Source: Bradyrhizobium sp.
Lineage (GTDB): Bacteria > Pseudomonadota > Alphaproteobacteria > Rhizobiales > Xanthobacteraceae
DNA: 45,400 bases
Direction: 5' to 3'
NCBI RefSeq assembly: GCF_030654605.1
Contig: NZ_JAURXB010000246.1
Location: 1-45,400, forward strand
Shown here: positions 19,860 through 29,396 of the stretch, in pieces
How positions within the stretch are numbered: the first letter of the stretch is position 1
Layout of the letters: every line of letters begins with the position of its first letter
Translations under genes and position numbers: made by a program
The notes under the pieces: generated by a model
What the model saw: only the letters and a program-made list of their open reading frames with translations
Database searches by the model: none
Told to the model about the DNA's origin: nothing

Positions 19860-21101
19860 CTACAGCCCGGCGTAGTCGATCGGCTGGTGACGATCGAGCG
19901 TGCGCGTCACCGGCGGCAGCGGGTATTTCAACCCCGTCGCGCAGTTGAACAGCATCACGCGATCGTTCTTCGTCACACGGCCGTCCGCCAGGCTTTCCTT
20001 GTAGGCAGCATAGGTCGCCGCCCCTTCCGGACACAAGAGCAAGCCTTCCTCGCGCGCGACTTCGTTGAGCGCAGCAGAAATCTTCTCGTCATCGACCGCA
20101 ATGGCGAATCCCTTGCTCTCGCGCACCGCGCGCAGGATCAGAAAATCCCCGATCGCCTGCGGCACCCGGATCCCCGAGGCGATGGTGTGGGCGTCCTCCC
20201 AGCGAGTCGCGTGCTCGGTGCCGGCCTCATAGGCCCGCACCATCGGCGCGCAGCCCGACGCCTGCACCGCGATCATGCGCGGCCGCTTCGATCCGATGAA
20301 GCCGATGGCTTCGAGCTCGGCAAACGCCTTCCACATCCCGATCAGGCCGGTGCCGCCGCCGGTCGGATAGAAGATCACGTCCGGCACGTCCCAGCCGAGC
20401 TGTTCCGACAGCTCCAGCCCCATCGTCTTCTTGCCCTCGATCCGGTAGGGCTCCTTCAGCGTGGAGGTATCGAACCAGCCGGCTTTGACCTTGCCCTCGC
20501 CGACGATTTTGCCGCAGTCGTCGATCAACCCGTTGACGCGATAGACCGTGGCGCCCTGCAGCTCGATCTCGCTGACATTCACTTCCGGCGTATCGGCCGG
20601 ACAGAAGATCGTGGTCCTGATGCCACACGACGTCGCATAGGCGGCGAGCGCCGCTCCGGCATTGCCGTTGGTCGGCATCGCCATGTGCTTGATGCCGAGC
20701 GCCTTGCCCATCGACACCGCCATCACGAGGCCGCGCGCCTTGAACGAGCCGGTCGGCAGCCGGCCCTCGTCCTTGACGATGATTTCGCCGCCGCCGATTT
20801 TCTTCGCCAGCTTCGGCAGCCGGATCAGCGGCGTGGTGACTTCGCCGAGGCTGACGATGTCGGCCACCTTGCGCACCGGCAGCATCTCGCGGTAGCGCCA
20901 CAGATCGGCCGGCCGCTGCGCCAGCGCGTCCTTTGTCAGGGCTTTCTTGACGCCGGCGAGATCGTAACGGACCAGCAGCGGCTTGCCGGCCCTGGAGAGG
21001 TTGTGGACCTGGTCGGCCGGATAGTGATCGCCTTCCATCGCGCATTCGAGATGGGTGACGAAGTTCGGCCGTTCGATCGTCAGATTGTCATTGTCTTTCA
21101 C
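19860..21101 (-). CDS. thrC: threonine synthase (PLP-dependent)
   Basis: This enzyme of about 413 residues converts O-phosphohomoserine to threonine. Visible features are the PLP lysine in GSFKARG, the phosphate loop region TNGNAGAALAAYA, and PTGGGTGLIGMWKAF. The N-terminal THLECAMEGDHYPADQVHNLSRAGKPLLVRYDL is typical of the thermophile-type ThrC. I chose the GTG at 21101 (start VKDNDNLTIERPNFVTHLEC); an ATG at 21137 in the same frame would add residues from the palindromic repeat just upstream. Related fold-type II enzymes acting on other hydroxy-amino acids cannot be excluded. Confidence 0.88.
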   Translation of the reverse strand: MKDNDNLTIERPNFVTHLECAMEGDHYPADQVHNLSRAGKPLLVRYDLAGVKKALTKDALAQRPADLWRYREMLPVRKVADIVSLGEVTTPLIRLPKLAKKIGGGEIIVKDEGRLPTGSFKARGLVMAVSMGKALGIKHMAMPTNGNAGAALAAYATSCGIRTTIFCPADTPEVNVSEIELQGATVYRVNGLIDDCGKIVGEGKVKAGWFDTSTLKEPYRIEGKKTMGLELSEQLGWDVPDVIFYPTGGGTGLIGMWKAFAELEAIGFIGSKRPRMIAVQASGCAPMVRAYEAGTEHATRWEDAHTIASGIRVPQAIGDFLILRAVRESKGFAIAVDDEKISAALNEVAREEGLLLCPEGAATYAAYKESLADGRVTKNDRVMLFNCATGLKYPLPPVTRTLDRHQPIDYAGL

Positions 21102-21131
21102 GGGATTGGTCTCTCGCTTGTTTTTCTCCGA

Positions 21132-21238
21132 CCTCATCCTGAGGAGCGCGCGCTTGCGCGCGTCTCGAAGGATGGGACAAGAGTTCCTTCGTTGCCCATC
21201 CTTCGAGACGCTTGCTTCGCAAGCTCCTCAGGATGAGG
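21132..21238. repeat. large palindromic repeat between lpdA and thrC
   Basis: Two inverted arms of about 43 bp, starting CCTCATCCTGAGGAGC and ending GCTCCTCAGGATGAGG, flank a short centre. This is a family of dispersed palindromes I know from Bradyrhizobium and relatives. It follows lpdA, so the RNA hairpin could act as a terminator or stabiliser. Confidence 0.8.
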
Positions 21239-21266
21239 TTTGGGGGCCCCGCTTGCACCTGACGGG

Positions 21267-22685
21267 CTACATGTTCAATACGCGGCCATAGGCATCGAGC
21301 ACCGCCTCCTTCATCATCTCCGACAGGGTCGGATGCGGGAAGATGCTGTGCATCAGTTCTTCTTCAGTGGTTTCGAGGTTCATCGCCACCACATAGCCCT
21401 GGATCAGCTCGGTGACTTCGGCACCGATCATGTGCGCGCCGAGCAGCTGGCCGGTCTTCTTGTCGAAGATCACCTTGGCCAGACCCTGGTCTTCGCCGAG
21501 CGCAATGGCCTTGCCGTTGCCGACGAAAGGGAAGCGGCCGACGCGGATTTCACGGCCGCCCTCTTTCGCTTTCGCCTCGGTGAGCCCGACGGAGGCGACC
21601 TGCGGATGGCAATAGGTGCAGCCGGGAATGAGGTTTTTGTCCATCGGATGCGGATGCAGGCCCTTGATGGCCTCGACGCAGATCACGCCCTCGTGCTCGG
21701 CCTTGTGCGCCAGCATCGGCGGGCCCGCGACGTCGCCGATGGCGTAGATGCCGGGCACGTTGGTCTTGCCGTAGCCGTCGATCACGATGCAGCCGCGGTC
21801 GGTCTTGACGCCGAGCTTTTCCAGTCCGAGGTTTTCGATATTGCCGACCACGCCGACGGCGGAAATCACCCGGTCGAACTCGACCGCTTGCGGCTTCTTG
21901 CCGTCGTCGATGGTGGCGACCACGCTGTCGCTCTTCTTCTCGAGTTTTGTCACCTTGGTATTGGTGAGCAGCTTGATGCCCTGCTTCTCGAACGCCTTGT
22001 GCGCGAATTTCGAAATATCGGCGTCTTCCACCGGCAATATCTGCGGCAGCACCTCCACCACGGTCACTTCCGCGCCCATGGTGCGGTAGAACGAGGCGAA
22101 TTCGATGCCGATCGCGCCGGAGCCGACCACCAGCAACGACTTCGGCATCTTGTCGGGCACCATCGCCTCGAAATAGGTCCAGACCAGTTTCTTGTCGGGC
22201 TCCAGTCCGGGCAACACGCGCGGCCGCGCGCCTGTCGCGACGATGATGTGTTTGGCCTGATACGTCCCCTCGCCGAGCGCGCCCTTCGGCGCCTCGACGG
22301 AAGATTTCTTCACGGTCAGCTTGCCCGGCGCATCAAGCGTCGCCTCGCCCCAGATCACCGTGACCTTGTTCTTGTTGAAGAGATAGCCGACGCCGTCGTT
22401 CAGCCGCTTCACCACGCCGCGCGAGCGCTTCACCACGGCCTGCAGGTCGAACGAGATTTTCTCCGCCGCCAGACCATAATCCCTGGCGTGCTGCATCAGA
22501 TGATACACCTCCGCCGAGCGAAGCAGCGCCTTGGTCGGAATACATCCCCAGTTGTTGCAGATGCCGCCGAAATAGGCCTTCTCGACCACGGCGGTCTTGA
22601 GACCGAGCTGCGCGGCCCGGATCGCGGTAACGTAGCCGCCGGGACCGGCGCCGATGATGATGACGTCGAAGGAAGTGTCGGCCAT
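21267..22685 (-). CDS. lpdA: dihydrolipoyl dehydrogenase (E3)
   Basis: This 472-residue flavoprotein reoxidises dihydrolipoamide with NAD+ and completes the pyruvate dehydrogenase complex. The FAD-binding motif GAGPGGYVTAIRAAQLG is at the N-terminus, and the redox-active disulfide is in GGICNNWGCIPTKAL (Cys43/Cys48). The NAD-binding GSGAIGIEFASFYR is central, and the C-terminal HPTLSEMMKEA carries the catalytic histidine. It closes the pdh operon, though an extra DUF559 gene separates it from pdhC, and a palindrome follows. Confidence 0.96.
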   Translation of the reverse strand: MADTSFDVIIIGAGPGGYVTAIRAAQLGLKTAVVEKAYFGGICNNWGCIPTKALLRSAEVYHLMQHARDYGLAAEKISFDLQAVVKRSRGVVKRLNDGVGYLFNKNKVTVIWGEATLDAPGKLTVKKSSVEAPKGALGEGTYQAKHIIVATGARPRVLPGLEPDKKLVWTYFEAMVPDKMPKSLLVVGSGAIGIEFASFYRTMGAEVTVVEVLPQILPVEDADISKFAHKAFEKQGIKLLTNTKVTKLEKKSDSVVATIDDGKKPQAVEFDRVISAVGVVGNIENLGLEKLGVKTDRGCIVIDGYGKTNVPGIYAIGDVAGPPMLAHKAEHEGVICVEAIKGLHPHPMDKNLIPGCTYCHPQVASVGLTEAKAKEGGREIRVGRFPFVGNGKAIALGEDQGLAKVIFDKKTGQLLGAHMIGAEVTELIQGYVVAMNLETTEEELMHSIFPHPTLSEMMKEAVLDAYGRVLNM

Positions 22686-22690
22686 GCGTC

Positions 22691-23119
22691 TTACTCGCTC
22701 TTTTCTTCCTTCCCCTCTCCCCTTGTGGGAGAGGGTGGATGCGCGCCGTCAGGCGCGCAGACGGGTGAGGGGGATGGCGCAGCCGACTCGAAGATCATTT
22801 CCAGCACCGACTGCGACCGCAACAGAATGTCGTTATTCCAGAAGCGCAGGATACGAAATCCGCGTTCCGGCAAATTGAAATCACGCCGCTTGTCATCTTC
22901 ACTTTCCGCGTGCTGGCTACCATCTGCCTCGACAATCAAGCGCTGCTCAAACGAAACAAAATCCACGATCCATGGCCCGATAGGAACTTGGCGACGAAAC
23001 TTCATACTTGCCAGGCGGCGCGAACGAAGCAGCCTCCAGAGCGCAATCTCGGCGTCCGTCGCATTGGCGCGTAGAGTCTTGGCGAAGGCTCGCTCCTGCT
23101 TCGGTACCCGGTGACGCAT
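22691..23119 (-). CDS. DUF559 endonuclease-like protein
   Basis: This 142-residue protein belongs to the DUF559 family, which has a restriction-endonuclease/Vsr-like fold. Motifs are TDAEIALWRLLRSRRL, MKFRRQVPIGPWIVDFVSFEQRLIVEADGSQH (with the acidic residues DFV and VEAD) and GFRILRFWNNDILLR. Function in cells is unknown. It sits between pdhC and lpdA. Both gene ends lie in inverted copies of a palindromic repeat: the start codon is at the edge of the upstream copy (GTGAGGGGGATG), and the last 20 or so residues (PSPSPVCAPDGAHPPSPTRG) are translated from the downstream copy. Start ATG 23119 is chosen because the family N-terminus begins there; the frame extends upstream only through the repeat. 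Confidence 0.8.
   Translation of the reverse strand: MRHRVPKQERAFAKTLRANATDAEIALWRLLRSRRLASMKFRRQVPIGPWIVDFVSFEQRLIVEADGSQHAESEDDKRRDFNLPERGFRILRFWNNDILLRSQSVLEMIFESAAPSPSPVCAPDGAHPPSPTRGEGKEEKSE
22705..22775 (+). repeat. palindromic repeat, copy A, 3' of the DUF559 gene
   Basis: This copy has CCCCTCTCCCCTTGTGGGAG, GAGGGTGG, a GC-rich hairpin (GCGCGCCGTCAGGCGCGC) and ACGGGTGAGGGGGATG. It is in inverted orientation to the copy at 23111-23172 and encodes the C-terminus of the DUF559 protein. Confidence 0.8.
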
Positions 23120-23172
23120 CCCCCTCACCCGTCCGCCTTCGGCGGCCACCCTCTCCCACAGGGGGAGAGGGA
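23111..23172 (-). repeat. palindromic repeat, copy B, 5' of the DUF559 gene
   Basis: On the minus strand this copy reads CCCTCTCCCCCTGTGGGAG, GAGGGTGG, a small hairpin (CCGCCGAAGGCGG) and ACGGGTGAGGGGGATG; the last ATG is the DUF559 start codon. Outer parts match copy A closely while the hairpin differs. Confidence 0.8.
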
Positions 23173-23206
23173 AGAAAGAGGTGCGTTTGGCACCTCTCGT
23201 TTTTTC

Positions 23207-24559
23207 CTACACCATCATCATCACGGGGTTCTCGATCAGCATCTTGAAGGCACCGATCAGCTCGGCGCCCAGCGCCCCGTCGACGGCGCGGTGATCGCAG
23301 GACAATGTCACGCTCATGATGTGGGCGGCCTCGATCTTGCCCGCCCGCACCACTGCGCGCTCCTCGCTGGTGCCGACCGCCAGGATGGTGGCGTGCGGCG
23401 GATTGATCACGGCGGTGAAATCCTTGATGCCGTACATGCCGAGGTTGGACACCGCGGTGGTGCCGCCCTGATATTCTTCGGGCTTGAGCTTGCGCGCCCG
23501 CGCGCGGGCGGCGAAATCCTTCATTTCGGCCGAGATGGTCGACAGCGATTTGGTCTCGGCCTTGCGGATGATCGGCGTGATCAGGCCGCCCGGCATCGCG
23601 ACGGCGACGCCGATGTCGGAATGCTTGTGCTTCAGCATGCCGCCTTCGGTCCAGCTGACATTGGCGTTCGGAATCCGCTGCAGCGCGATCGCCATCGCCT
23701 TGATGACGAAGTCGTTGACCGAGAGCTTGTAGAGCGGCTTCTTTTCCTTGTCCTTGGGCGCTGCCGCGTTGATCTCCTCGCGGGCGGCGAGCAGTTTTCC
23801 GATGTCGCAGTCCATCGTCAGATAAAAATGCGGAACCGTCTGCACCGACGCGGTGAGGCGCTGCGCGATGGTGCGGCGCATGCCGTCATGCGGGATCACC
23901 TCGTAGCTGCCGGGCTCATACAGCGCGAGGACCTGCTTGTCGGACATTGACGGCGCGATCGACGGCGCGGCACCGGGAGCAGCAGCCGGCGCCTTCAGCC
24001 CCTTGCCGGATTTTGCTTGTTCGACGTCGCGCGCGATGACGCGGCCATGCGGGCCTGAACCGTTGACACGGGCGAGTTCGATGCCGGCCTCTTTTGCAAG
24101 CCGACGGGCCAGCGGCGACGAAAACGTCCGGGCATGGCCGTTGGTTGGTTGCGCGGGCGCTGCCTGCGGCGCAGCGGCAGCCGGTGCCGCGGCCTTCGCC
24201 GCCGGAGCCGCAGCGGGTGCAGCCGTCGGGGCGGATTTCGCAGCGGCAGGCACTTCAGCCGCCGGAGCGGCCTTGGGCGCATTGGCCGCCCCTGCCCCCG
24301 CCGCCTTCACGTCCTCTCCGTCGCCGGCCAACACGGCGATCACGTCATTGACGGCGACATCCTGGGTACCCTCGGGCACCAGGATCTTCGCGATGGTGCC
24401 CTCGTCGACCGCCTCGACTTCCATGGTCGCCTTGTCGGTCTCGATCTCGGCGATGACGTCGCCGGACTTGACCTTGTCGCCCTCCTTCTTGAGCCACTTG
24501 GCCAAGTTGCCCTTTTCCATCGTCGGCGAGAGCGCGGGCATCAGAATGTTGATTGGCAT
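23207..24559 (-). CDS. pdhC: pyruvate dehydrogenase E2, dihydrolipoamide acetyltransferase
   Basis: This 450-residue E2 component transfers the acetyl group from lipoamide to CoA and forms the core of the complex. Domains in order are one lipoyl domain with lipoylated Lys43 in [11 protein letters not shown], an Ala/Pro-rich flexible linker (about 85-160), the E3-binding domain [28 protein letters not shown], a second short linker, and the catalytic domain. The catalytic domain ends with the active-site HRAVDG (His423, Asp427). The ATG at 24559 gives the standard [19 protein letters not shown] start and lies 2 bp after the DUF5076 stop. Confidence 0.96.
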   Translation of the reverse strand: MPINILMPALSPTMEKGNLAKWLKKEGDKVKSGDVIAEIETDKATMEVEAVDEGTIAKILVPEGTQDVAVNDVIAVLAGDGEDVKAAGAGAANAPKAAPAAEVPAAAKSAPTAAPAAAPAAKAAAPAAAAPQAAPAQPTNGHARTFSSPLARRLAKEAGIELARVNGSGPHGRVIARDVEQAKSGKGLKAPAAAPGAAPSIAPSMSDKQVLALYEPGSYEVIPHDGMRRTIAQRLTASVQTVPHFYLTMDCDIGKLLAAREEINAAAPKDKEKKPLYKLSVNDFVIKAMAIALQRIPNANVSWTEGGMLKHKHSDIGVAVAMPGGLITPIIRKAETKSLSTISAEMKDFAARARARKLKPEEYQGGTTAVSNLGMYGIKDFTAVINPPHATILAVGTSEERAVVRAGKIEAAHIMSVTLSCDHRAVDGALGAELIGAFKMLIENPVMMMV

Positions 24560-24561
24560 TG

Positions 24562-24867
24562 TCAGTGACCCTGTTGCGACCGTGGCGTGGTGTTGCCGAG
24601 GTCGGTCGGCCGCGCGATTTCGGCTTCGAACATGTCGACGATGCGCCTCAGCGCATCCTCCTCGGTGTAGTCGCCCTCGCGGGCATAGACACGGGCGGCA
24701 TGGCGGGCGATATCGACCAGCAGCATGCCCCACATATCCGGCTCCTCGAACGCGCGCTGGAACGCGATCGACAATCCGCCGTCGACGACGAACGCGCGCA
24801 ACACCTCCGTGGCGTCATCGCGGCCGATGACGTCAGGCGGCAATGGCTGCTCCTTGGGACGGGCCAT
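24562..24867 (-). CDS. DUF5076 protein, in the pdh operon
   Basis: This is a 101-residue protein of the DUF5076 type. No catalytic motif is visible; the sequence includes [31 protein letters not shown] and looks helical. Its gene sits in a 3-bp-spaced chain: the pdhB stop is 3 bp before its start and its stop is 2 bp before pdhC. Translation is therefore probably coupled to the E1 and E2 subunits. Its conserved place between pdhB and pdhC in related bacteria, which I recall but have not checked, suggests a role in assembly or regulation of the complex. Its function is unknown. Confidence 0.85.
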   Translation of the reverse strand: MARPKEQPLPPDVIGRDDATEVLRAFVVDGGLSIAFQRAFEEPDMWGMLLVDIARHAARVYAREGDYTEEDALRRIVDMFEAEIARPTDLGNTTPRSQQGH

Positions 24868-24870
24868 GGC

Positions 24871-26286
24871 TCACCGATAACAAACGGCTTTGGCGGCGGC
24901 GACCACTTCGGCCACCGAAGGCAACGCCAGCTTTTCAAGATTAGCCGCATACGGCATCGGCACGTCCTTGCCCGACACCCTTCCCACCGGCGCATCGAGA
25001 TAATCGAAGGCGTGCTCCATGATCCGCGTCGCGATTTCGGCGCCGACGCCGTTCTGCTGCCAGCCTTCCTCCACCGTCACGGCACGGCCGGTCTTCTTCA
25101 CGGAGGCGACGATGGTATCGGTGTCCATCGGGCGCAGCGTGCGCAGGTCGATCACCTCGGCCTCGATGCCTTCCTTCGCCAGTTCGTCGGCGGCTTTCAG
25201 CGCGTAGGTCATGCCGTTCGACCACGACACGATGGTGACGTGAGCGCCTGACCGCACAATCCGCGCCTTGCCGATCGGGATCACGTAATCATCGAGCTTC
25301 GGCACCTCGCCGGAATGGCCGTACAGCATTTCGTTTTCGAGGAAGATCACCGGATTGGGATCGCGGATCGCTGCCTTCAGCAGGCCCTTGTAGTCGGCCG
25401 CCGAATATGGCGCGATCACCTTGAGGCCCGGGACCTGCGAGTACCAGGCCGAGTAATCCTGGCTGTGCTGGGCGCCGACCCTCGCTGCGGCGCCGTTCGG
25501 TCCGCGGAACACGATCGAAGCGCCCATCTGTCCGCCCGACATGTACAACGTCTTGGCCGCGGAATTGATGATCTGGTCCATCGCCTGCATGGCGAAGTTG
25601 AAGGTCATGAATTCGACGATCGGCTTCAGCCCCGCCATCGCCGCACCAACGCCGATGCCGGCAAAGCCGTGCTCGGTGATCGGCGTATCGATCACGCGCT
25701 TGGCGCCGAATTCCTGCAGCAGGCCCTGCGTGACCTTGTAGGCGCCCTGATATTCGGCGACCTCCTCGCCCATCACGAACACATCAGGGTCCCGACGCAT
25801 TTCCTCGGCCATGGCGTCGCGCAGCGCCTCGCGGATGGTCATGGTGACCATCTCGGTGCCTTCGGGCACCTCGGGATCGGGTTCGGCGGCGGCTTTCGGA
25901 GCGCCAGGTGCTGCCGGCGCCGAGATCATCGGCTTGCCTTCGCCCACCGGTGAGCGTGATTCCGCGACTTCCTGCGCGACGTCAGGCGCGACGGCAGCCG
26001 CCTTCGGAGCGGCCGGAGCCTTGCCCAAATCATCGGCACTTTCGCCGTCCGACAGGATGGTGGCGATCGGGGTGTTGACCGCGACGTCGGCGGTGCCCTC
26101 TGGAATCAGGATCTTGCCGAGGGTGCCCTCATCGGTGGCCTCGACTTCCATCGTCGCCTTGTCGGTTTCGATCTCGGCGATGACATCGCCCGACTTGATC
26201 GCTTCGCCCTCCTTCTTCAGCCATTTCGAAAGGTTGCCCTTCTCCATGGTCGGCGACAGCGCGGGCATCAGCACTTGAATTGGCAT
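24871..26286 (-). CDS. pdhB: pyruvate dehydrogenase E1 beta subunit with lipoyl domain
   Basis: This 471-residue E1 beta subunit carries an extra N-terminal lipoyl domain (Lys43 in [11 protein letters not shown]), an arrangement known in alphaproteobacteria. An Ala/Pro linker (about 80-140) joins it to the transketolase-like part, which starts at [18 protein letters not shown]. Further motifs are [38 protein letters not shown], and the C-terminal half [16 protein letters not shown]. With E1 alpha it decarboxylates pyruvate using thiamine diphosphate. The gene lies 50 bp after pdhA. Confidence 0.96.
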   Translation of the reverse strand: MPIQVLMPALSPTMEKGNLSKWLKKEGEAIKSGDVIAEIETDKATMEVEATDEGTLGKILIPEGTADVAVNTPIATILSDGESADDLGKAPAAPKAAAVAPDVAQEVAESRSPVGEGKPMISAPAAPGAPKAAAEPDPEVPEGTEMVTMTIREALRDAMAEEMRRDPDVFVMGEEVAEYQGAYKVTQGLLQEFGAKRVIDTPITEHGFAGIGVGAAMAGLKPIVEFMTFNFAMQAMDQIINSAAKTLYMSGGQMGASIVFRGPNGAAARVGAQHSQDYSAWYSQVPGLKVIAPYSAADYKGLLKAAIRDPNPVIFLENEMLYGHSGEVPKLDDYVIPIGKARIVRSGAHVTIVSWSNGMTYALKAADELAKEGIEAEVIDLRTLRPMDTDTIVASVKKTGRAVTVEEGWQQNGVGAEIATRIMEHAFDYLDAPVGRVSGKDVPMPYAANLEKLALPSVAEVVAAAKAVCYR

Positions 26287-26336
26287 GGTAGCTCCGAAAA
26301 ATTCACTCGTCAGGCTGGAAGGCGCGCGGCTCAGGC

Positions 26337-27377
26337 TCAGCGGTAGATATCGGTATAAAGTTCGGACGCATCAGGCTCGGGATCGCGTTGCGCGAAGTCG
26401 GCCGATGCGTTGACGATCTCGCGCACCTCGGCGTCGATCGCCTTCAGTTCCTGTTCGCTGACCTTGGCCGCCAGCAGGCGGTTGCGCACCTGCTCGATCG
26501 GATCCTGGTCGTGGCGGACCTTGTCGACTTCCTCGCGGGTGCGATACTTCGCCGGATCCGACATCGAATGGCCGCGGTAGCGGTAGGTCTGCATTTCCAG
26601 GATGAACGGCCCCTTGCCGGCGCGGCACCAGGCCACCGCGCGGTCGCCGGCGGCCTTCACCGCGCGGACATCCATGCCGTCGATCTGTTCGCCGGGAATG
26701 TTGAAGGAGATGCCGCGCTTGGAAAAATCGGTTTGCGCCGAGGCGCGCGTCACCGAGGTGCCCATGGCGTAGCGGTTGTTCTCGATGATGTAGATGACGG
26801 GCAGCTTCCACAGCTCCGCCATGTTGAAGCTCTCGTAGACCTGGCCCTGGTTGGAGGCGCCGTCGCCGAAATAGGCCAGGCTGACAAAATCATTGCCGCG
26901 GTAGCGGTTGGCGAAGGCCAGCCCGGTGCCCAGCGACACCTGGGCGCCGACGATGCCGTGTCCGCCGAAGAAATTCTTCTCCTTGCTGAACATGTGCATG
27001 GAGCCGCCCTTGCCCTTGGAATAGCCGCCCTGGCGCCCGGTCAGTTCGGCCATCACGCCGTTGGCTTCCATGCCGCAGGCCAGCATGTGGCCGTGGTCGC
27101 GGTACCCGGTTATGACCTGGTCGCCCTGCTTCAGGGCCATCTGCATCCCGACCACGATGGCTTCCTGGCCGATATAGAGATGGCAGAAACCGCCGATCGC
27201 ACCCATGCCGTAGAGCTGGCCGGCCTTTTCCTCGAAGCGGCGGATCAGCAGCATGTCGCGCAATGCGCGCAGTTCCTGTTCCCTGGTGAAATCAGGAGGA
27301 CTGCCGGCGCCGCTCGCTTTGTCCTGCCCTTTTTCCTGTCCCGTTTCCTTCGTGACGCTTTTTTTCGCTGCGGCCAT
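26337..27377 (-). CDS. pdhA: pyruvate dehydrogenase E1 alpha subunit
   Basis: This 346-residue subunit binds thiamine diphosphate; the motif [31 protein letters not shown] is present, as is the phosphorylation-loop-like [19 protein letters not shown]. The N-terminal 25 residues are lysine-rich and low in complexity. It is the first gene of the pdh operon. Its upstream region (27378-27560) is chromosomal; beyond it starts the integrated element, which now separates pdhA from ftsB. The pdhA promoter is probably in that 180-bp stretch, so the insertion may leave it intact. Confidence 0.96.
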   Translation of the reverse strand: MAAAKKSVTKETGQEKGQDKASGAGSPPDFTREQELRALRDMLLIRRFEEKAGQLYGMGAIGGFCHLYIGQEAIVVGMQMALKQGDQVITGYRDHGHMLACGMEANGVMAELTGRQGGYSKGKGGSMHMFSKEKNFFGGHGIVGAQVSLGTGLAFANRYRGNDFVSLAYFGDGASNQGQVYESFNMAELWKLPVIYIIENNRYAMGTSVTRASAQTDFSKRGISFNIPGEQIDGMDVRAVKAAGDRAVAWCRAGKGPFILEMQTYRYRGHSMSDPAKYRTREEVDKVRHDQDPIEQVRNRLLAAKVSEQELKAIDAEVREIVNASADFAQRDPEPDASELYTDIYR

Positions 27378-27560
27378 GGCACTTCCGGATGAGAGAACGA
27401 ATAGCCCTCTCTATCCCAACTCAAACCGCCATGAAAGGATTGCGTGGTCGCAGCAAAATTTGGCTATGCCGCACTGCAACCAACGACATTTTCGAAATCG
27501 ATTTTGTGGTTTTTTGAAATTTGCGGTTGTTATCATCAAGCTCGTCATGCCCGGGCACGT

Positions 27561-27582
27561 TTTGACCGAAACCGACACTTGT
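27561..27582 (+). other. attL: left junction of the integrated element
   Basis: TTTGACCGAAACCGACA (27561-27577) is the left half of an imperfect palindrome whose right half is at 44891-44907. Both ends share the core TTGT (27579-27582 here, 44890-44893 on the right). This is the arrangement expected when a serine recombinase integrates into an attB made of two inverted half-sites. The exact crossover base within TTGT is not known. Confidence 0.55.
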
Positions 27583-27940
27583 TGACCGTGGAGATTTAGA
27601 GGCTGTCGCCGCAACCACTTGGTTATAGCTCGTTCGCCGTCCCCGGTCTAACCGCCGGGCGAATCTTGGGGAATAAGGACGATGGAGCTGGTCCAGCCGC
27701 ATGCAGCCCTCCTCATGCATTCAGAGTGAAGTGCGGAGGCCTGCTCCTCACGGCGAATGCCCAGAGAAGCCACTTCGTCGCGTTCTCGCCGAAAGGAGCG
27801 GGCCGTCGATTCATAACAAAGGAGTTCGAATCTCTTCGGGCGCGCCGCTCTACGAGGGCGTTTGTCCGTGCTGTGGCACTGGCGCGATAGCCCGATAGGG
27901 CGCTAAAATCACCCCGGCTGCTATTCTTCCGGGGCGTCAC
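27583..27940. other. non-coding left end of the element
   Basis: About 360 bases without a credible gene. The stretch starts with GACCGTGGAGATTTAG, which would supply the recombinase stop codon in the circular form. At 27821-27846 GGAGTTCGAATCTCTTCGGG followed by CGCGCC looks like the T-arm and acceptor 3' end of a tRNA, but no tRNA body is present. A small hairpin (CCCCGG at 27912, CCGGGG at 27929) lies just before the lipoprotein start. Confidence 0.4.
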
Positions 27941-28735
27941 ATGAAAATCGACCAACCGACCCTTGAGCGGTTCGCGGCGCCTCGTCGCAGAGCCCAAAAA
28001 TGCTTTCGTCAGGGTGCATCCCCGGTACTCGCTCTGCTGATTATGGGCGGTTGCGCCATTAACTCTGGTGTCGTTCAAACCGGACAAAATACGTTCACGG
28101 TTTCCCGGCAAGCGGCGAGCGGGTTTAGCAACTACAGTGAGCTTCGGCCCGAGGCGATCAACGAAGCAAATCAGTATTGCGCAAATCAGCGCCAATCCGC
28201 GGTAATGATCAACATCAAGGACGCGAGGCAATCCTCTGGGCCCGGGGATTTTCCGAGGGCTGAGGTTCAATTCACATGCGTTGACCCAACGAAAATCGAT
28301 TCAATAATGGCGGAGTGCAACGAGAAGCGGTTAAAAAAGGAAATCCGCGGCTATAAGGCATCTGTTGAGTGCTCGACCCAAAGGGTCGTGGCAGCTCGCA
28401 GAGAGCGCAACTATCCGTACATGGATCTGGTAGATTTGTACGAAGCGGCACGCCTTGTCGGCGCGGAAAAAGTCGACAAGGGCCAGATAACCGTCGCCGA
28501 GTACAATTTTCAGCTGGCCGAGCTTCAGACGCGAATAGCTGCCGAGGAGCAGCGACGCGGGCTTGCAGTTGCCAATACGCAGATAGCGCAAACACAGGCT
28601 CAAGCAGCAGCCGCCCAGGGCAATGGCGCAATGTTACAGGGCTTAGCGGCGTTCCAAGCAGCCAATCGGCCGCCGCACCCCGTCAATTGCACAACGACCG
28701 GCCCCTACAATTCGCGGGTGACAAATTGCTATTGA
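27941..28735 (+). CDS. putative lipoprotein, unknown function
   Basis: This 264-residue protein has a long basic N-terminus, then a hydrophobic segment and a lipobox-like LALLIMGGC around residue 38, suggesting lipidation and envelope location. The mature part has several cysteines (EANQYCANQ, VQFTCVD, MAECNEKR, VECSTQR) and a helical region with QLAELQTRIAAEEQRRG. It also has a Gln/Ala-rich stretch and a cysteine-containing tail (HPVNCTTTGPYNSRVTNCY). I do not recognise a named family. An internal start nearer the signal segment is possible. It is the first gene inside the element on the left. Confidence 0.65.
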   Translation: MKIDQPTLERFAAPRRRAQKCFRQGASPVLALLIMGGCAINSGVVQTGQNTFTVSRQAASGFSNYSELRPEAINEANQYCANQRQSAVMINIKDARQSSGPGDFPRAEVQFTCVDPTKIDSIMAECNEKRLKKEIRGYKASVECSTQRVVAARRERNYPYMDLVDLYEAARLVGAEKVDKGQITVAEYNFQLAELQTRIAAEEQRRGLAVANTQIAQTQAQAAAAQGNGAMLQGLAAFQAANRPPHPVNCTTTGPYNSRVTNCY

Positions 28736-28836
28736 GCGCACGCGTTCAGGTTGGCGGAGGGAAGAAGCGAGGCGCACGCTTGAGATTACTGGCCATCTAT
28801 CGTGACAGGCGCGACGGGAAATTGCAGGCCGCTTAC

Positions 28837-29253
28837 ATGGCCATGCGACTCGCCGTAATTCTTGACGAATTCGTCGTTAAACGTGTTTACAGGGCATTAC
28901 ACGATCATGCCGATCTCACCGAAGGCACAGTCGAACTCAACTATAGCCTGCCAATGCTTGCTTCTTATCCGCAAGATTCGGACTGGAAGTCTCTCGATCC
29001 CAAGCTTGCCGGACAAGTTCTGTCGTTCCCAAACGAGATCACATCGGCCGGAATGTCGTGCCAATTTCAGGGCATGCGTGAGGGCAATAAAGTCGCTTCC
29101 GCTGCTGAGACCATTTTCGCTGGCGTAAAAGCTTGGGGGCTCGCTCAGGCCCTTCGGAAGAAGTACCATTTGGATGCAGTGACTATTGAGCATGTTGATT
29201 TGCTGGAAAAAGAACAGAAGAAACTTCTACAACAGCACAAAGAGTATGCATGA
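28837..29253 (+). CDS. hypothetical protein
   Basis: This is a protein of about 138 residues with no signal peptide or membrane segment and no family I recognise. It includes LDEFVVKRVYRALHDHADL, LSFPNEITSAGMSCQF and a charged C-terminal helix LEKEQKKLLQQHKEYA. The ATG at 28837 has AGG eight bases upstream. The reading frame is open further left and a TTG at 28780 (giving RLLAIYRDRRDGKLQAAY) could also be the start, since that part looks coding. It follows the lipoprotein gene on the same strand. Confidence 0.5.
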   Translation: MAMRLAVILDEFVVKRVYRALHDHADLTEGTVELNYSLPMLASYPQDSDWKSLDPKLAGQVLSFPNEITSAGMSCQFQGMREGNKVASAAETIFAGVKAWGLAQALRKKYHLDAVTIEHVDLLEKEQKKLLQQHKEYA

Positions 29254-29396
29254 GCAGGCGACAACCCCGATGTCGACCAAGCCTCGAAGGGGGCGGGACC
29301 ATGCTTCGAAATCGGGAAGATTTTCGCCAACAGGGCATAGCGTGAAATCGCAGGCCATCGCAGATTCACCGGTTGGATCGCAACCAAGGCTTCTGC

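Noticed and set aside
27760..27850. A complete tRNA gene
   Set aside because: A T-arm-like segment is present, but there is no matching acceptor 5' strand, and the anticodon-like TTCATAA lies only eight bases from the T-loop, too close for a tRNA.
27701..28270. Open frames on both strands at the left end of the element
   Set aside because: They overlap each other and the lipoprotein gene, lack ribosome binding sites and do not look like proteins.
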